From an uncultured Prevotella sp. (GTDB taxonomy: Bacteria; Bacteroidota; Bacteroidia; Bacteroidales; Bacteroidaceae): 38,554 nt of DNA. Each line of letters starts with the position of its first letter. Position 1 is the first letter of the stretch. The stretch spans positions 1 through 38,554 of the forward strand of contig CAMJBL010000020.1 in the NCBI GenBank assembly GCA_946403845.1, in the 5' to 3' direction. The position numbers were made by a program, and so were the translations under genes. The notes under the pieces were generated by a model. That model worked only from the letters and a program-made list of their open reading frames with translations, was not told the origin of the DNA and searched no databases. Positions 27,549 through 37,800 of this stretch are shown here, in pieces.

Positions 27549-29054
27549 ATGGCTTTTACACGTATGACCGCTGCAGAGGCTGCAGCATTGATTAAGAATG
27601 GCGACCATATCGCCATGAGTGGTTTTACTCCTGCCGGTGTAGCTAAGGCTACCACGAAGGAGCTGGCAAAGATCGCCGTTGCCGAGCATGAGGCAGGGCG
27701 CGAGTTTAAGGTGGCAATCTTCACGGGTGCCTCCACAGGACAGTCGACCGATGGTGACCTGGCTAATGCCCAGGCTATCCTCTATCGTGCTCCCTACACC
27801 ACGAACCCCGATTTCCGCAAGCATGTGAACATGGGTGAGATTCCCTACAACGACCTGCACTTGAGTCACATGGCTCAGGAGCTGCGCTATGGTTTCTACG
27901 GTGATGTGGACTGGGCTATCCTCGAGGTGTGCGACATCGAAGAGGTGGGCAACGACTATCATGTCTATCTGACCGCTGCCGGTGGTATCTCTCCCACCGC
28001 TGCCCGTCTGGCCAAGAAGGTGATCCTGGAGCTGAACTCGTTCCACAACCCCAATGCCAAGTATATCCACGACGTCTATGAGCCGTTGGATCCGCCTTAC
28101 CGCAAGCCCATCCCCATCTTCAACGTGAGCGACCGTATCGGTGTGCCTTACGTCTCAATCCCCAAGGAGAAGGTGGTTGGTGTTGTGGAGTGCAACATCC
28201 CCGATGAGGCCCGTGCCTTCAAGGATAGTGACCCCGTGACCGACAAGATCGGCTATCTGACCGCTGAGTTCCTGGTCGACGAGCTGCACAAGGGTCGTAT
28301 CCCCAAGGAGTTCCTGCCGCTGCAGAGTGGTGTAGGCTCTACCGCTAATGCCATTCTCGGTGCACTTGGTGAGGACAAGCACGTGCCCGACTTCAATATC
28401 TATACCGAAGTGCTGCAGGATGCTGTGGTCGGTATGATGCTGAATGGTCGTGTGAAGGATGCCTCTGCCTGCTCGCTGACCGTCTCTAACGAGTGTCTGA
28501 AGCAGGTCTATGACAATATGGACTATTTCAAGGATCATCTGACACTGCGTCAGAGTGAGATCTCGAACCATCCTGCCGTGATCCGTCGTCTGGGCGTCAT
28601 CGCCATCAACACGGCCATCGAGGTGGATATCTACGGTAACGCCAACTCAACGCATATCAGCGGTACGAAGATGATGAACGGTATCGGCGGTTCGGGCGAC
28701 TTTATCCGCAATGCCTACCTGAGCATCTTCACTTGTCCTTCTGTGGCTAAGGGTGGCTGCATCAGCAGCGTTGTACCTTTCGTCACCCACCAGGACTCTT
28801 CGGAGCATGACGTGAACGTCATCGTGACGGAGCAGGGTGTGGCCGACCTGCGCGGCAAGAGCCCGATGCAGCGTGCGCAGACCATCATCGAGAACTGCGC
28901 CCATCCCGACTACAAGCAGCTGCTGTGGGATTACCTGAAGCTCGGTACCGGTGGTCATACCCACCACTGCCTCACTGCTGCCTTCGCCATGCACGACACG
29001 CTGGCTCGCAAGGGTGACATGAAGCTGACCGACTTCTCGGAGTACGTGAAGTAG
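27549..29054 (+). CDS. Acetyl-CoA hydrolase/transferase family (succinate/propionate CoA-transferase)
   Basis: 501 residues from MAFTRMTAAEAAAL. The class I CoA-transferase features are present: GFTPAGVAK near the start, the catalytic Glu in IYTEVLQD (about E287), GIGGSGDF and VTEQGVADLRG. In Bacteroidales such enzymes move CoA between acetate, propionate and succinate, supporting propionate and succinate formation. The start follows a good promoter; an in-frame ATG at 27516 overlaps the promoter and is rejected. Its codon use is strongly biased to GGT/CGT/GCT/CTG type codons, as in highly expressed genes. Confidence 0.9.
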   Translation: MAFTRMTAAEAAALIKNGDHIAMSGFTPAGVAKATTKELAKIAVAEHEAGREFKVAIFTGASTGQSTDGDLANAQAILYRAPYTTNPDFRKHVNMGEIPYNDLHLSHMAQELRYGFYGDVDWAILEVCDIEEVGNDYHVYLTAAGGISPTAARLAKKVILELNSFHNPNAKYIHDVYEPLDPPYRKPIPIFNVSDRIGVPYVSIPKEKVVGVVECNIPDEARAFKDSDPVTDKIGYLTAEFLVDELHKGRIPKEFLPLQSGVGSTANAILGALGEDKHVPDFNIYTEVLQDAVVGMMLNGRVKDASACSLTVSNECLKQVYDNMDYFKDHLTLRQSEISNHPAVIRRLGVIAINTAIEVDIYGNANSTHISGTKMMNGIGGSGDFIRNAYLSIFTCPSVAKGGCISSVVPFVTHQDSSEHDVNVIVTEQGVADLRGKSPMQRAQTIIENCAHPDYKQLLWDYLKLGTGGHTHHCLTAAFAMHDTLARKGDMKLTDFSEYVK

Positions 29055-29082
29055 TTGACAGTTGACAGTTGACAGTTTACAG
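29055..29082 (+). repeat. Heptamer tract, 4 x 7 bp
   Basis: TTGACAG, TTGACAG, TTTACAG, TTGATTA, starting on the first base after the stop codon. Confidence 0.9.
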
Positions 29083-29124
29083 TTGATTACTTCTATAGTC
29101 TGAATGGCTTGCGTGGTAATTAAC

Positions 29125-29152
29125 TGTAAACCGTAAACTTTAAACCGTAAAC
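29125..29152 (+). repeat. Heptamer tract, 4 x 7 bp
   Basis: TGTAAAC, CGTAAAC, TTTAAAC, CGTAAAC, ending 8 bp before the next ATG. Confidence 0.95.
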
Positions 29153-29160
29153 AAAAATTT

Positions 29161-31308
29161 ATGAAACTAAAAACCAACACTAGCCTAATAATCATCATCG
29201 CTGCGGCGATTCTGTTGCAGGGATTGTCGGCTGTGCAGTATTACTATACGCGCAGTCTGTTGGCTGATGAGTTGGAGAAACGTGCCGAGTCGGAACTGTC
29301 GATCAAGGCCGTCATCGTGAAAAACACACTGAACCTGGCAGAGAACTCGCTCAACGGACATATCTGGGACATGAAGCGTAACCTGCTTCATCCCGACTCC
29401 TCGTATAGTGTGATGGAGCTGGTGCTCCGATCGCATCCCAATCTGACGGGCTGCTGGGTGGCCTATGTACCCAACTATTTCCCCGAAAAAGGCCGGTTGT
29501 TCGAGCCCTTCGTCTGGTGGGATCATGGTGAGATTAAACATGCCGAGATTGCTGCCGAGGGACGCGACTATACCCAGAACCGATACTATAAGGCGGTCAT
29601 TGCGTCGGATGCACCGATGTGGACCGACCTCTATCAGGATGTTGTCTCGGGTCTGAACCTGGTGACCTATATGGTTCCCATCCACGACGGCAAGGGGGAT
29701 CTCGTGGCGATGTTCGGCCTGGATATGTCAACCGAACAGTTGGGCGACACACTCAACTACCGGCATATCTATCCCTCCTCCTATAATTTCCTGCTGACGG
29801 AGAAAGGACAGTTGCTCGCGGGGCCAAAGCATACAAAGGAAAAGAAAGTGCAGGAGATGGCGCATATCATCAGCCTGATCAACGACAGCACGACGGAGAA
29901 GTCGCTCAGCGATAGCCGCCGAAGTTTCGTCTTCCCCATCAAAGATGCCGATGGCGACGAGGGTCAGGTGTTCTATGCCAACCTGAAGGGCGATCCCAAA
30001 TGGAAGATGGCCTTGGTATGCTATGACAAGGAGGTCTTCGCCCAGTTGAAGAAGATGCGTCGCATCATCGGTTTTCTGATGCTGCTGGCGCTGTTGGCAC
30101 TGGGACTGATCATTGCCCGCTATGTCAAGAACAACCAGAAGCTGCAGCAGGCGAACCTGAAACAGGAACGTATCGGCAGTGAGCTGCGCATCGCGACGAA
30201 TATCCAGAAGGAGATGCTGCCCCGCTCGTTTGCGTTGGCACGCGACGATATCGATATCTTCGGGTCGCTGACGCCTGCCCGCGAGGTGGGTGGCGACCTC
30301 TACGACTTCTTCGTCCGCGACGAGAAGCTGTTCTTCTGCATCGGCGACGTAAGTGGCAAGGGCGTGCCGTCGGCCATCGTGATGGCGGTGATCCATACGA
30401 TGTTCCGCATGGCCTCGGCCCATGAGAACAATCCTGCCAAGATCATGCAGACCATCAACGAGACGGCGTGTGAGGGCAATGAGTCGAACATGTTCGTCAC
30501 GATGTTCATCGGGGTGCTCGACCTGCCTACAGGTCATCTGCGCTATTGTAATGCCGGCCACGACCGGCCCGTCGTCGTGGGCGGAGAGGTATTGGCTGAG
30601 AAGGCGAATATCCCCGTAGGCTTGTTTGCCGACTTCAAATATGTGATGGAGGAAACCACCATTGCCGACGGCGCGATGCTGTTTCTCTATACCGACGGCC
30701 TGACGGAGGCGAAGAATCTGGAACGCCAGCAGTTCGGACTCCCTCGCGTGATGGCGATGCTGGCGGATTGTCCCCCGGATGCTGCGCAGCTGGTGGAGCA
30801 GATGAAGCAGGCGGTGCAGACGTTCTGTCGTGGTGCCGAGCAGAGCGACGACCTGACGCTGCTCGCCATCCGCTATATGAAAGTCAACCACGAGGCGGTG
30901 CTCGAAGAAAGTCTCGTGCTGCAGAACGACGTGCGACAGGTGAAGACCTTGAATGCCTTCGTGAAGCAGGTGATGGAGCGCCTCGGTATTGAGGCCTCGC
31001 TGGCCAAGCAGATCCAGCTCGCTGTCGAGGAGGCCGTGGTGAATGTGATGGACTATGCCTATCCTGTCGACCAGACGGGTGATATCGATGTCCAGGCGAT
31101 GTCTGACGGACAATGGCTGAAGTTCGTGATCACGGACCGTGGCGTGGCCTTTGACCCGACGGAGAAGCAGAAGGCCGATACCACCTTGTCGGCAGAGGAT
31201 CGTCCTGTCGGCGGCATGGGTATCCTGCTGGTACGCGAACTGATGGATAGTATCAATTACGAGCGGACGGACGGCAAGAATGTCCTGACGCTGAAGAAGA
31301 AAATGTAG
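29161..31308 (+). CDS. Membrane-anchored SpoIIE/RsbU-type phosphatase with C-terminal anti-sigma-type ATPase
   Basis: 715 residues. TM1 (about 7-27), an extracytoplasmic Cache-like sensor (about 30-300, with WWDHG, RDYTQNRYYKA and FGLDMS), TM2 (about 302-324), a coiled linker, a PP2C-type SpoIIE phosphatase (EVGGDLYDFF at about 374, GDVSGKG, YTDGLTEA, DDLTLLA), then a HATPase domain with AVEEAVVNVMDYAY at about 620 and GGMGILL. The phosphatase would dephosphorylate a STAS protein and the ATPase would rephosphorylate it, both on one polypeptide. A STAS gene follows. Start is 8 bp after a heptamer tract. Confidence 0.92.
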   Translation: MKLKTNTSLIIIIAAAILLQGLSAVQYYYTRSLLADELEKRAESELSIKAVIVKNTLNLAENSLNGHIWDMKRNLLHPDSSYSVMELVLRSHPNLTGCWVAYVPNYFPEKGRLFEPFVWWDHGEIKHAEIAAEGRDYTQNRYYKAVIASDAPMWTDLYQDVVSGLNLVTYMVPIHDGKGDLVAMFGLDMSTEQLGDTLNYRHIYPSSYNFLLTEKGQLLAGPKHTKEKKVQEMAHIISLINDSTTEKSLSDSRRSFVFPIKDADGDEGQVFYANLKGDPKWKMALVCYDKEVFAQLKKMRRIIGFLMLLALLALGLIIARYVKNNQKLQQANLKQERIGSELRIATNIQKEMLPRSFALARDDIDIFGSLTPAREVGGDLYDFFVRDEKLFFCIGDVSGKGVPSAIVMAVIHTMFRMASAHENNPAKIMQTINETACEGNESNMFVTMFIGVLDLPTGHLRYCNAGHDRPVVVGGEVLAEKANIPVGLFADFKYVMEETTIADGAMLFLYTDGLTEAKNLERQQFGLPRVMAMLADCPPDAAQLVEQMKQAVQTFCRGAEQSDDLTLLAIRYMKVNHEAVLEESLVLQNDVRQVKTLNAFVKQVMERLGIEASLAKQIQLAVEEAVVNVMDYAYPVDQTGDIDVQAMSDGQWLKFVITDRGVAFDPTEKQKADTTLSAEDRPVGGMGILLVRELMDSINYERTDGKNVLTLKKKM

Positions 31309-31334
31309 TTTACAGTTTATAGTTTACAGTTTAC
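31307..31334 (+). repeat. Heptamer tract, 4 x 7 bp
   Basis: AGTTTAC, AGTTTAT, AGTTTAC, AGTTTAC, overlapping the phosphatase stop codon (31306-31308) and ending 4 bp before the STAS ATG. Confidence 0.95.
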
Positions 31335-31338
31335 AGAT

Positions 31339-31644
31339 ATGGAAACAAGGATTGAAGAATTGGAAGGCAAGTATGTTGCCACGTTAGAGGGAGAAATGGA
31401 TACCGCAGCTGCTATGGAGGCGGAGGAGGTGTTGAAACCGCTCTACCATAGTGAGGGCAAGGATGTCATCATCGACTGTAGGAAATTGGAGTATATCGCT
31501 TCGAGCGGTCTGCGCATCCTGATCAGCATCCTGAAGGGTGCCAAGGCTGGCGGCAGCAGGGTCGTGATGCGTGGTGTCAACGATGACATCAAGAACGTGT
31601 TCAAGCTGACGGGATTCATCGACCTGTTTGAGTACGAGGGCTGA
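31339..31644 (+). CDS. STAS-domain anti-sigma factor antagonist
   Basis: 101 residues. STAS pattern: VATLEGEMDTAAA, DVIIDCRKLEYIASSGLRILI with the phospho-acceptor serine in SSG (about residue 56), then VFKLTGFIDLFE. Unphosphorylated STAS proteins bind anti-sigma factors or other partners. The upstream phosphatase/ATPase is the natural switch enzyme; the output partner is not visible in the window. The intergenic space holds only a heptamer tract, so both genes probably share one transcript. Confidence 0.92.
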   Translation: METRIEELEGKYVATLEGEMDTAAAMEAEEVLKPLYHSEGKDVIIDCRKLEYIASSGLRILISILKGAKAGGSRVVMRGVNDDIKNVFKLTGFIDLFEYEG

Positions 31645-31647
31645 TAA

Positions 31648-31812
31648 GCCACCTCTAATCGCTGCTGGCTGCCAAGGATTTTGGCCGACGGTTATGGGAT
31701 TCACCCTGCAAAGCTTTGTAAAGACCGACGTCAACCCCCGGCTGGTGATGGTGGCGGTGATTTCGAGTACGACCAGAATATGGTCTACATGACTTTCAAT
31801 AAAAATCAATAA
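31648..31812 (+). pseudogene. Possible remnant of an anti-sigma-type ATPase gene
   Basis: After the STAS stop (and an extra TAA) the same frame stays open to 31812 without a usable start. The end reads GDFEYDQNMVYMTFNKNQ, whose spacing of Tyr, Asn and final Lys resembles the last strand of HATPase proteins, as in the upstream protein's ...INYERTDGKNVLTLKKK. I read it as the tail of a lost stand-alone RsbW-like gene, but the match is short. Confidence 0.3.
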
Positions 31813-31824
31813 CCCCCAATCAAT

Positions 31825-34800
31825 ATGAAGACTAAAGCTCCTTTATCCAAGTCGCAGTATGGCCTCTATGTGGAATGTGTCGCACATCAAGGTGAGGCTT
31901 GTTATAATCTTCCCTATGTGTATGTCCTGGATGGCTCGCTTGATAGCAATCAGCTTTGTCGGGCGATTGAAACTGCCGTGAAGGCGCATCCCACGCTGTT
32001 CACCCGCATCAGGCTTGACGATGGTGGTGACCCCATGCAGACCATTGATCCCGACGAGACCTTTGAGCTCAGCGTGGAAACGGTGGCAGATATCGAGGCG
32101 GTGAAGCCATCGCTCATCGTACCTTTTAATATTTATGAGGACCGCCTGTTCCATATCCGCTTGCTGAAGGATGCTGAGCACTATTATTACTTCCTCGATA
32201 TCCATCATATCATCGGCGACGGAACGACGCTGAAGGTGATGCTGGAGGATGTTGACAAGGCCTACAAGGGGGAGCCGTTGGAGCCAGAGGCGCTGACGAT
32301 GGCAGAAGTGGCTATCGCCGAGGCTGCATTACGCCAGACACCGGCCTTCGAGGAAGGCAAGCAATGGTATGCCCAGCATTTCGACTGTGGTGACTGCTTT
32401 ACGCCATTGATGCCCGATCTGGAGATTGCCGAGCATTCGGAGGCCTCGCTATTGCGAACACTCAGCGTGGATATGGCCCGAGTGGATGCCTTCTGTAAGG
32501 AGAACGGGGTGTTTAAGAGCAATTTCTTTACAACGGCTTATTCGTATCTGTTGGCGAAATACAACAATGAGCAGGAGTCGCTGTTTACAACGGTCTATAA
32601 TGGTCGCACCGACAAACGGTTCCTGCATTCGGTGGGAATGACGGTGAAGACGCTGCCCGTTTATGCCAAGTTTGATAAAGACACCAAGGTGATAGACTAT
32701 CTGAAGGCCGGACAGGACCAGATGAGCGGTGTACGCCAGCATGAGGCCTACGCCTTCAGTGATGTGGTGAATGACCTCGGCCTGCAGTCGAACTCGATGT
32801 TTGCCTGGCATGGCATGTTGTTTGCCGATGAGCAGTTGTGTGGCAAGCCGATGAAGACGGTGCGCCTTGGCAACAGCACGTTGGAAGCCTCGCTTTACCT
32901 GAAAGCCTTTATTCTTGGGGGTAAGTATCAAGTCAAGGCCGAGTATAACTCGAATGAGTATTCCGAGGCGCTGATTGCACAGTTCCTGGAGAGTTACGAG
33001 GCGGTGGTGGAAGGTTTCCTCAGTCAGACCTATCTGTGTGAGATAGACATTGCGACGGCGTCGCAGCGGACGGTACTCGACAGCTTTAACCAGACCGATG
33101 TGGCTTACGACGACATGCAGACCATCGTCTCGCTGTTCCGTCGTCAGGTCAAGGCCACGCCAGCGAACATAGCCGTGGTCTATAAGGACAAGCGGTTTAC
33201 CTATGCTGAGGTGGATGAGATCAGCGACCGCATCGCCGACTCTATCGCCGCGAAAGGATTAGGCTTAGAGGATGTGGTATCGGTCTTGATTCCACGTTGT
33301 GAGTGGATGCCGATCGCCTCGCTGGGTGTGCTGAAGGCCGGATGCGCCTATCAGCCGTTGGATCCCAGCTATCCGAAGGAGCGCCTGAACTTCATGATGC
33401 AGGATGCCAATGCCAAGTTGCTGATTGCCGATGAGGAACTGCGCCCCATCGTCGATGAATACCAGGGTGAGGTGCTGCTGACGAAAGATCTCGTCCAGTG
33501 TGCTGCTGTGCCACAGCAGCCTACTGAACCGAAGCCCTCAAGCCTTTTTATCCTGCTTTACACCTCAGGCTCTACTGGCGTGCCGAAGGGCTGCCAGCTC
33601 ACGCATGGTAACCTGGTGTGCTTCTGCCATTGGTATCAGCGTTTTTATGACCTGAAGCCCGAACATCAGGTGGCAGCCTATGCCAGCTATGGCTTCGATG
33701 CCTGTATGATGGATATGTATCCTGCCCTGACTTGCGGCGCTACCGTCCATATCATCCCTGAAGAGATCCGTCTGGACCTCATCGCCCTGAACGACTATTT
33801 TGAGCGGGAGCATATCACCCACTCGTTTATGACGACACAGGTTGGCTATCAGTTTGCGACAAGTATCGAGAACCACTCACTGAAGTATCTCTCTACGGGT
33901 GGCGAGAAACTGGCTTCCCTCACGCCGCCAACGGGCTTTGACTTCTATAATGTATATGGCCCCACAGAGTGTACCATCTTTACAACTACCTACCTGGTGG
34001 ACAAGAAACTGAAGGAGATACCCATCGGCAAACCGCTCGACAATATGCGCCTTTATGTCGTCGATCCACAAGGCCATCGTCTGCCTGTAGGTGCAGCAGG
34101 CGAGCTGTGGATCAGTGGTCCGCAGGTCAGTCGCGGCTATTTGAACCGTCCGGAGAAAACGGCAGAGGTATATATCCCGAATCCATTCATATCTCTCACC
34201 TCTCACCCCTCACCTCTCACCTCTAAATACGCGCGCGTCTATCGTTCAGGTGACATCGTACGTTATCTGCCATCAGGTGATATCCAGTTTGTAGGCCGTC
34301 GCGACGGACAGGTGAAGATTCGCGGTTTCCGTATTGAGCTGAAAGAGGTGGAGGCTGTGATTCGCGAGTTCCCGGGTATCAAGGATGCCACGGTGCAGGC
34401 TTTCGATGAGGAAGGCGGCAGCGGCGGTAAGTTTATTGCGGCCTATATCGTCGGCGATGAGCAGATAGACATCGAGGCACTCAACAACTTCATCCTCGAC
34501 CAGAAGCCTCCATATATGGTACCTGCCGTGACGATGCAGATTGAGGCTATCCCGCTGAACCAGAATCAGAAGGTGAACAAGCGGGCTTTGCCGAAGCCTG
34601 AGAAGAAAGCTGCCGTTGTAGAGGAAAGCAATGTGCCAATGAACGTGCTCGAAACCGAACTGCACGAGATGATAGCCGGTATTGTGAACACGGAGGATTT
34701 CGGTATCACGACCGTCTTAGGCTATGCCGGACTGACTTCTATCTCTGCCATCAAACTCGCTGTCCAGATTAACAAGCGGTTTGGGGTCACCCTCGACTCG

Positions 34801-37800
34801 AAATCACTCGTGAAGACAGGTACCTTACAGACCATCGAGAACGAAATTCTGAAGGCGATGATGGCTGGGAATACGGTTACTTCTGAAGCCGCTGCACCAA
34901 AGACTGAGGTCCAATCTTCTGTACCTTTGTCCTACGCCCAAACGGGTGTCTATTTCGAGTGCCTGAAGAATCCCACTTCGACGATTTACAATATCCCTTA
35001 TCTGCTCAGCTATCCTGCAGGTATCGAGGCAGGGAAACTGGTTGCTGCCGTGAAGCAGGTGGTTGAGGCTCATCCCGAACTGGGTGTTCACTTCACCACC
35101 GAGGGCGATGCCATCGTGCAGACCCTGGCCGACAGCGTGCCGGTGGAAGTGCCCATCACAGAAATGAGCGATGAGGCTTTGGCAACTTATAAGAATGAGT
35201 TCGTGCGACCCTTCAATCTGCAAAAGGCACCGCTCTATCGCTTTGAGGTCGTGAAAACCGAAAGTGGGGCACATCTACTGATGGATGTGCATCACTTGAT
35301 ATTCGATGGTGGTTCGGCCGACTTGCTGATCCGTCAGATTGGAGCTGCTCTCGAAGGCAAGGCTGTTGAGAAAGAGACCTATACCTATCTCGACTTCGTC
35401 AGTGACCAGCAGAAGGCGGAGGAATCGGATACCTTTAAGACCGCCCAACAGTTCTTCGCAGAGAAACTGCAGACCTGCGAAGGGGCGAGTGAGATTCCTG
35501 CCGATCTGCCAAAGAGTGGCAGACAAGGGTTCATCGGCGAGGCCGTCTGTCTACCGGATTATGACAAGGCAATCGCCTTCTGTCGGCAGCATGAGGTGAC
35601 GCCAGCTCATCTGTTCCTGGCTGCGACAGCCTATGTGGTATCGCGCTATACGAACAATCGTGAGGTGTATCTCTGTACGGTGAGCAGTGGCCGTTCGAAT
35701 CTCAAGATTGCCGATACGGTGGGTATGTTTGTCAACACACTCGCCTTAGGCCTTAACATCGACGATATCAGCGTCAGCGAATACCTGAAGCAGACCAGCG
35801 AGACCTTCGACGAGACCCTGCGTCACGAAGACTATCCCTTCGCCCGTATCGCCACCGACTATGGTTTCCGTCCTGCCATTGCCTATGCCTATCAGGTAGG
35901 CGTCCTGGCATCTTATACCGTCGACGGAAAACCGGTTAGTCAGGAACTGTTGGAACTGAATGTACCGAAGTTCCCCATCAACATCAAGATTGAGTCGCGT
36001 GGGGTGGTGGTGCAGTACGATGATGCCCTTTACTCTCAGCGATTGGCAGATGCACTGGCAGAGAGTATCGTGGCTGTCGTGGAGCGGATGACGGCCCAGC
36101 CGGAAGGCAAGATCCGTCAGCTCTCGATTGTCAGCAAGCATCAGGAAGAGGAACTCTCACGTTTACGTCAGACGGCAACTGGTGAGGCGCCCTTCAAGTT
36201 CTTCCATGCCTGTATCAGTCATTTCGCACAGACCCAGCCCAATCATGAGGCGCTGGTGGCTATCGATGCGAAGTACACCTATAAGGAGATGGACGATGTG
36301 ACGAATCGTATCGCTGCCACCTTACAACAGAAGGGCGTGAAGGAGCGTGACCGCGTGGCGCTGCTCCTGCCGCGTACCAGCCGCCTGATTCTCTCGCTCT
36401 TCGGTGTGTTGAAGGCTGGTGCTGCCTATATCCCTTGCGATCCGGATTATCCCGCAGACCGCATCAAACTGATTCTCGAAGACAGCGAGGCCCGCTATAT
36501 CATCACAACAGCCGACCGCATGGACAGTGTGCCTGCTGATAAGGCCATCAATGTGGAGGAACTGCTTACTGGTCCTTGCCAGCCTGTGGCGACCACTATT
36601 ACGGGCGACGACTTGGCTTACCTGATTTATACCTCGGGTTCCACAGGCCGGCCTAAGGGTGTGATGCTGCGTCACGAGGGTATCTGCAATTATCTCTACG
36701 GCCATCCTGCCAATGTGTTTGCCAATGGCGTACTGACAGATGCCGACCGCGTGCTCAGTGTGACAACCATCTCCTTCGATGCTGCTCTGCAGGATATCGG
36801 TATGGCCTATTTCAATGGCAAGACGCTGATTGTGGCTACGGAGGAACAGGCTAACAACCCGCTCGATCTGGCACGCCTCATTCAGGAGCAGCATATCAAT
36901 ATGGTGTCGGGAACACCGTCGCGTTGGCAGACCTGGCTCACGAGCGATGACTTCTGCCAGGCTATCTCGCAGGTGAAGATCTGTCGTGCCGGCGGCGAGA
37001 AGTTCAGCGATGCCCTCTTGCAGCAGATGCGCAGCGTTACCAAGGCCCGCATCTTCAACTGCTATGGTCCGACGGAGATTACGGTAGCTTCGAACAATGC
37101 GGAACTGACGAATGCCGAGCTGGTCACCGTCGGCAAGCCGCAGTTAAACGTCAAGGAGTTTATCGTCGATGCCGATGGCAATGAGTTACCGGTAGGCGTT
37201 GTCGGCGAGCTCTATATCGGTGGACGCGGTGTGGCACGTGGCTATAACAACCTCGACGAGATGACGCGCGAACGGTTCGTGGACTATCACGGCGTTCGTA
37301 TCTACAAGTCGGGCGACTATGCCAAATGGCTGCCGGATGGAAATGTGGTCATCCTCGGACGTACCGACCATCAGATCAAACTGCGTGGCTTGCGTATCGA
37401 GCTCGGTGAGATTGAAAACGTGATGCTCTCCGTAGAGGGTATGAAGAAGGTGGTCATCATGATCCGTAAACTTAATGATAAGGAACATCTTTGTGCATAC
37501 TACACCGCCGATCGTGAGATTGCGCCTGATGCCTTGAAGGCAGAGATCTCGAAGCGTCTCACGCAGTATATGGTGCCGACGGCTTACCTGCAACTCAAGG
37601 AAATGCCGATGACACCCAATGGTAAGACGGATGTGAAAGCGCTGCCCGAACCGCAGCTCGCCGTTTCTTCGGCATACGTGGCGCCTGCTAACGATACCGA
37701 GAAGGCCTTCTGCGACATCTTTGCCGGTATTCTGCAAATGGACAAGGTGGGTGCGACGGATAACTTCTTCGAACTGGGTGGAACCTCGCTTGTCGTTACG

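Noticed and set aside
29728..31113. Long minus-strand open frame antisense to the phosphatase gene
   Set aside because: His/Arg/Leu/Gln-rich shadow of the SpoIIE gene; the plus strand has all catalytic motifs.
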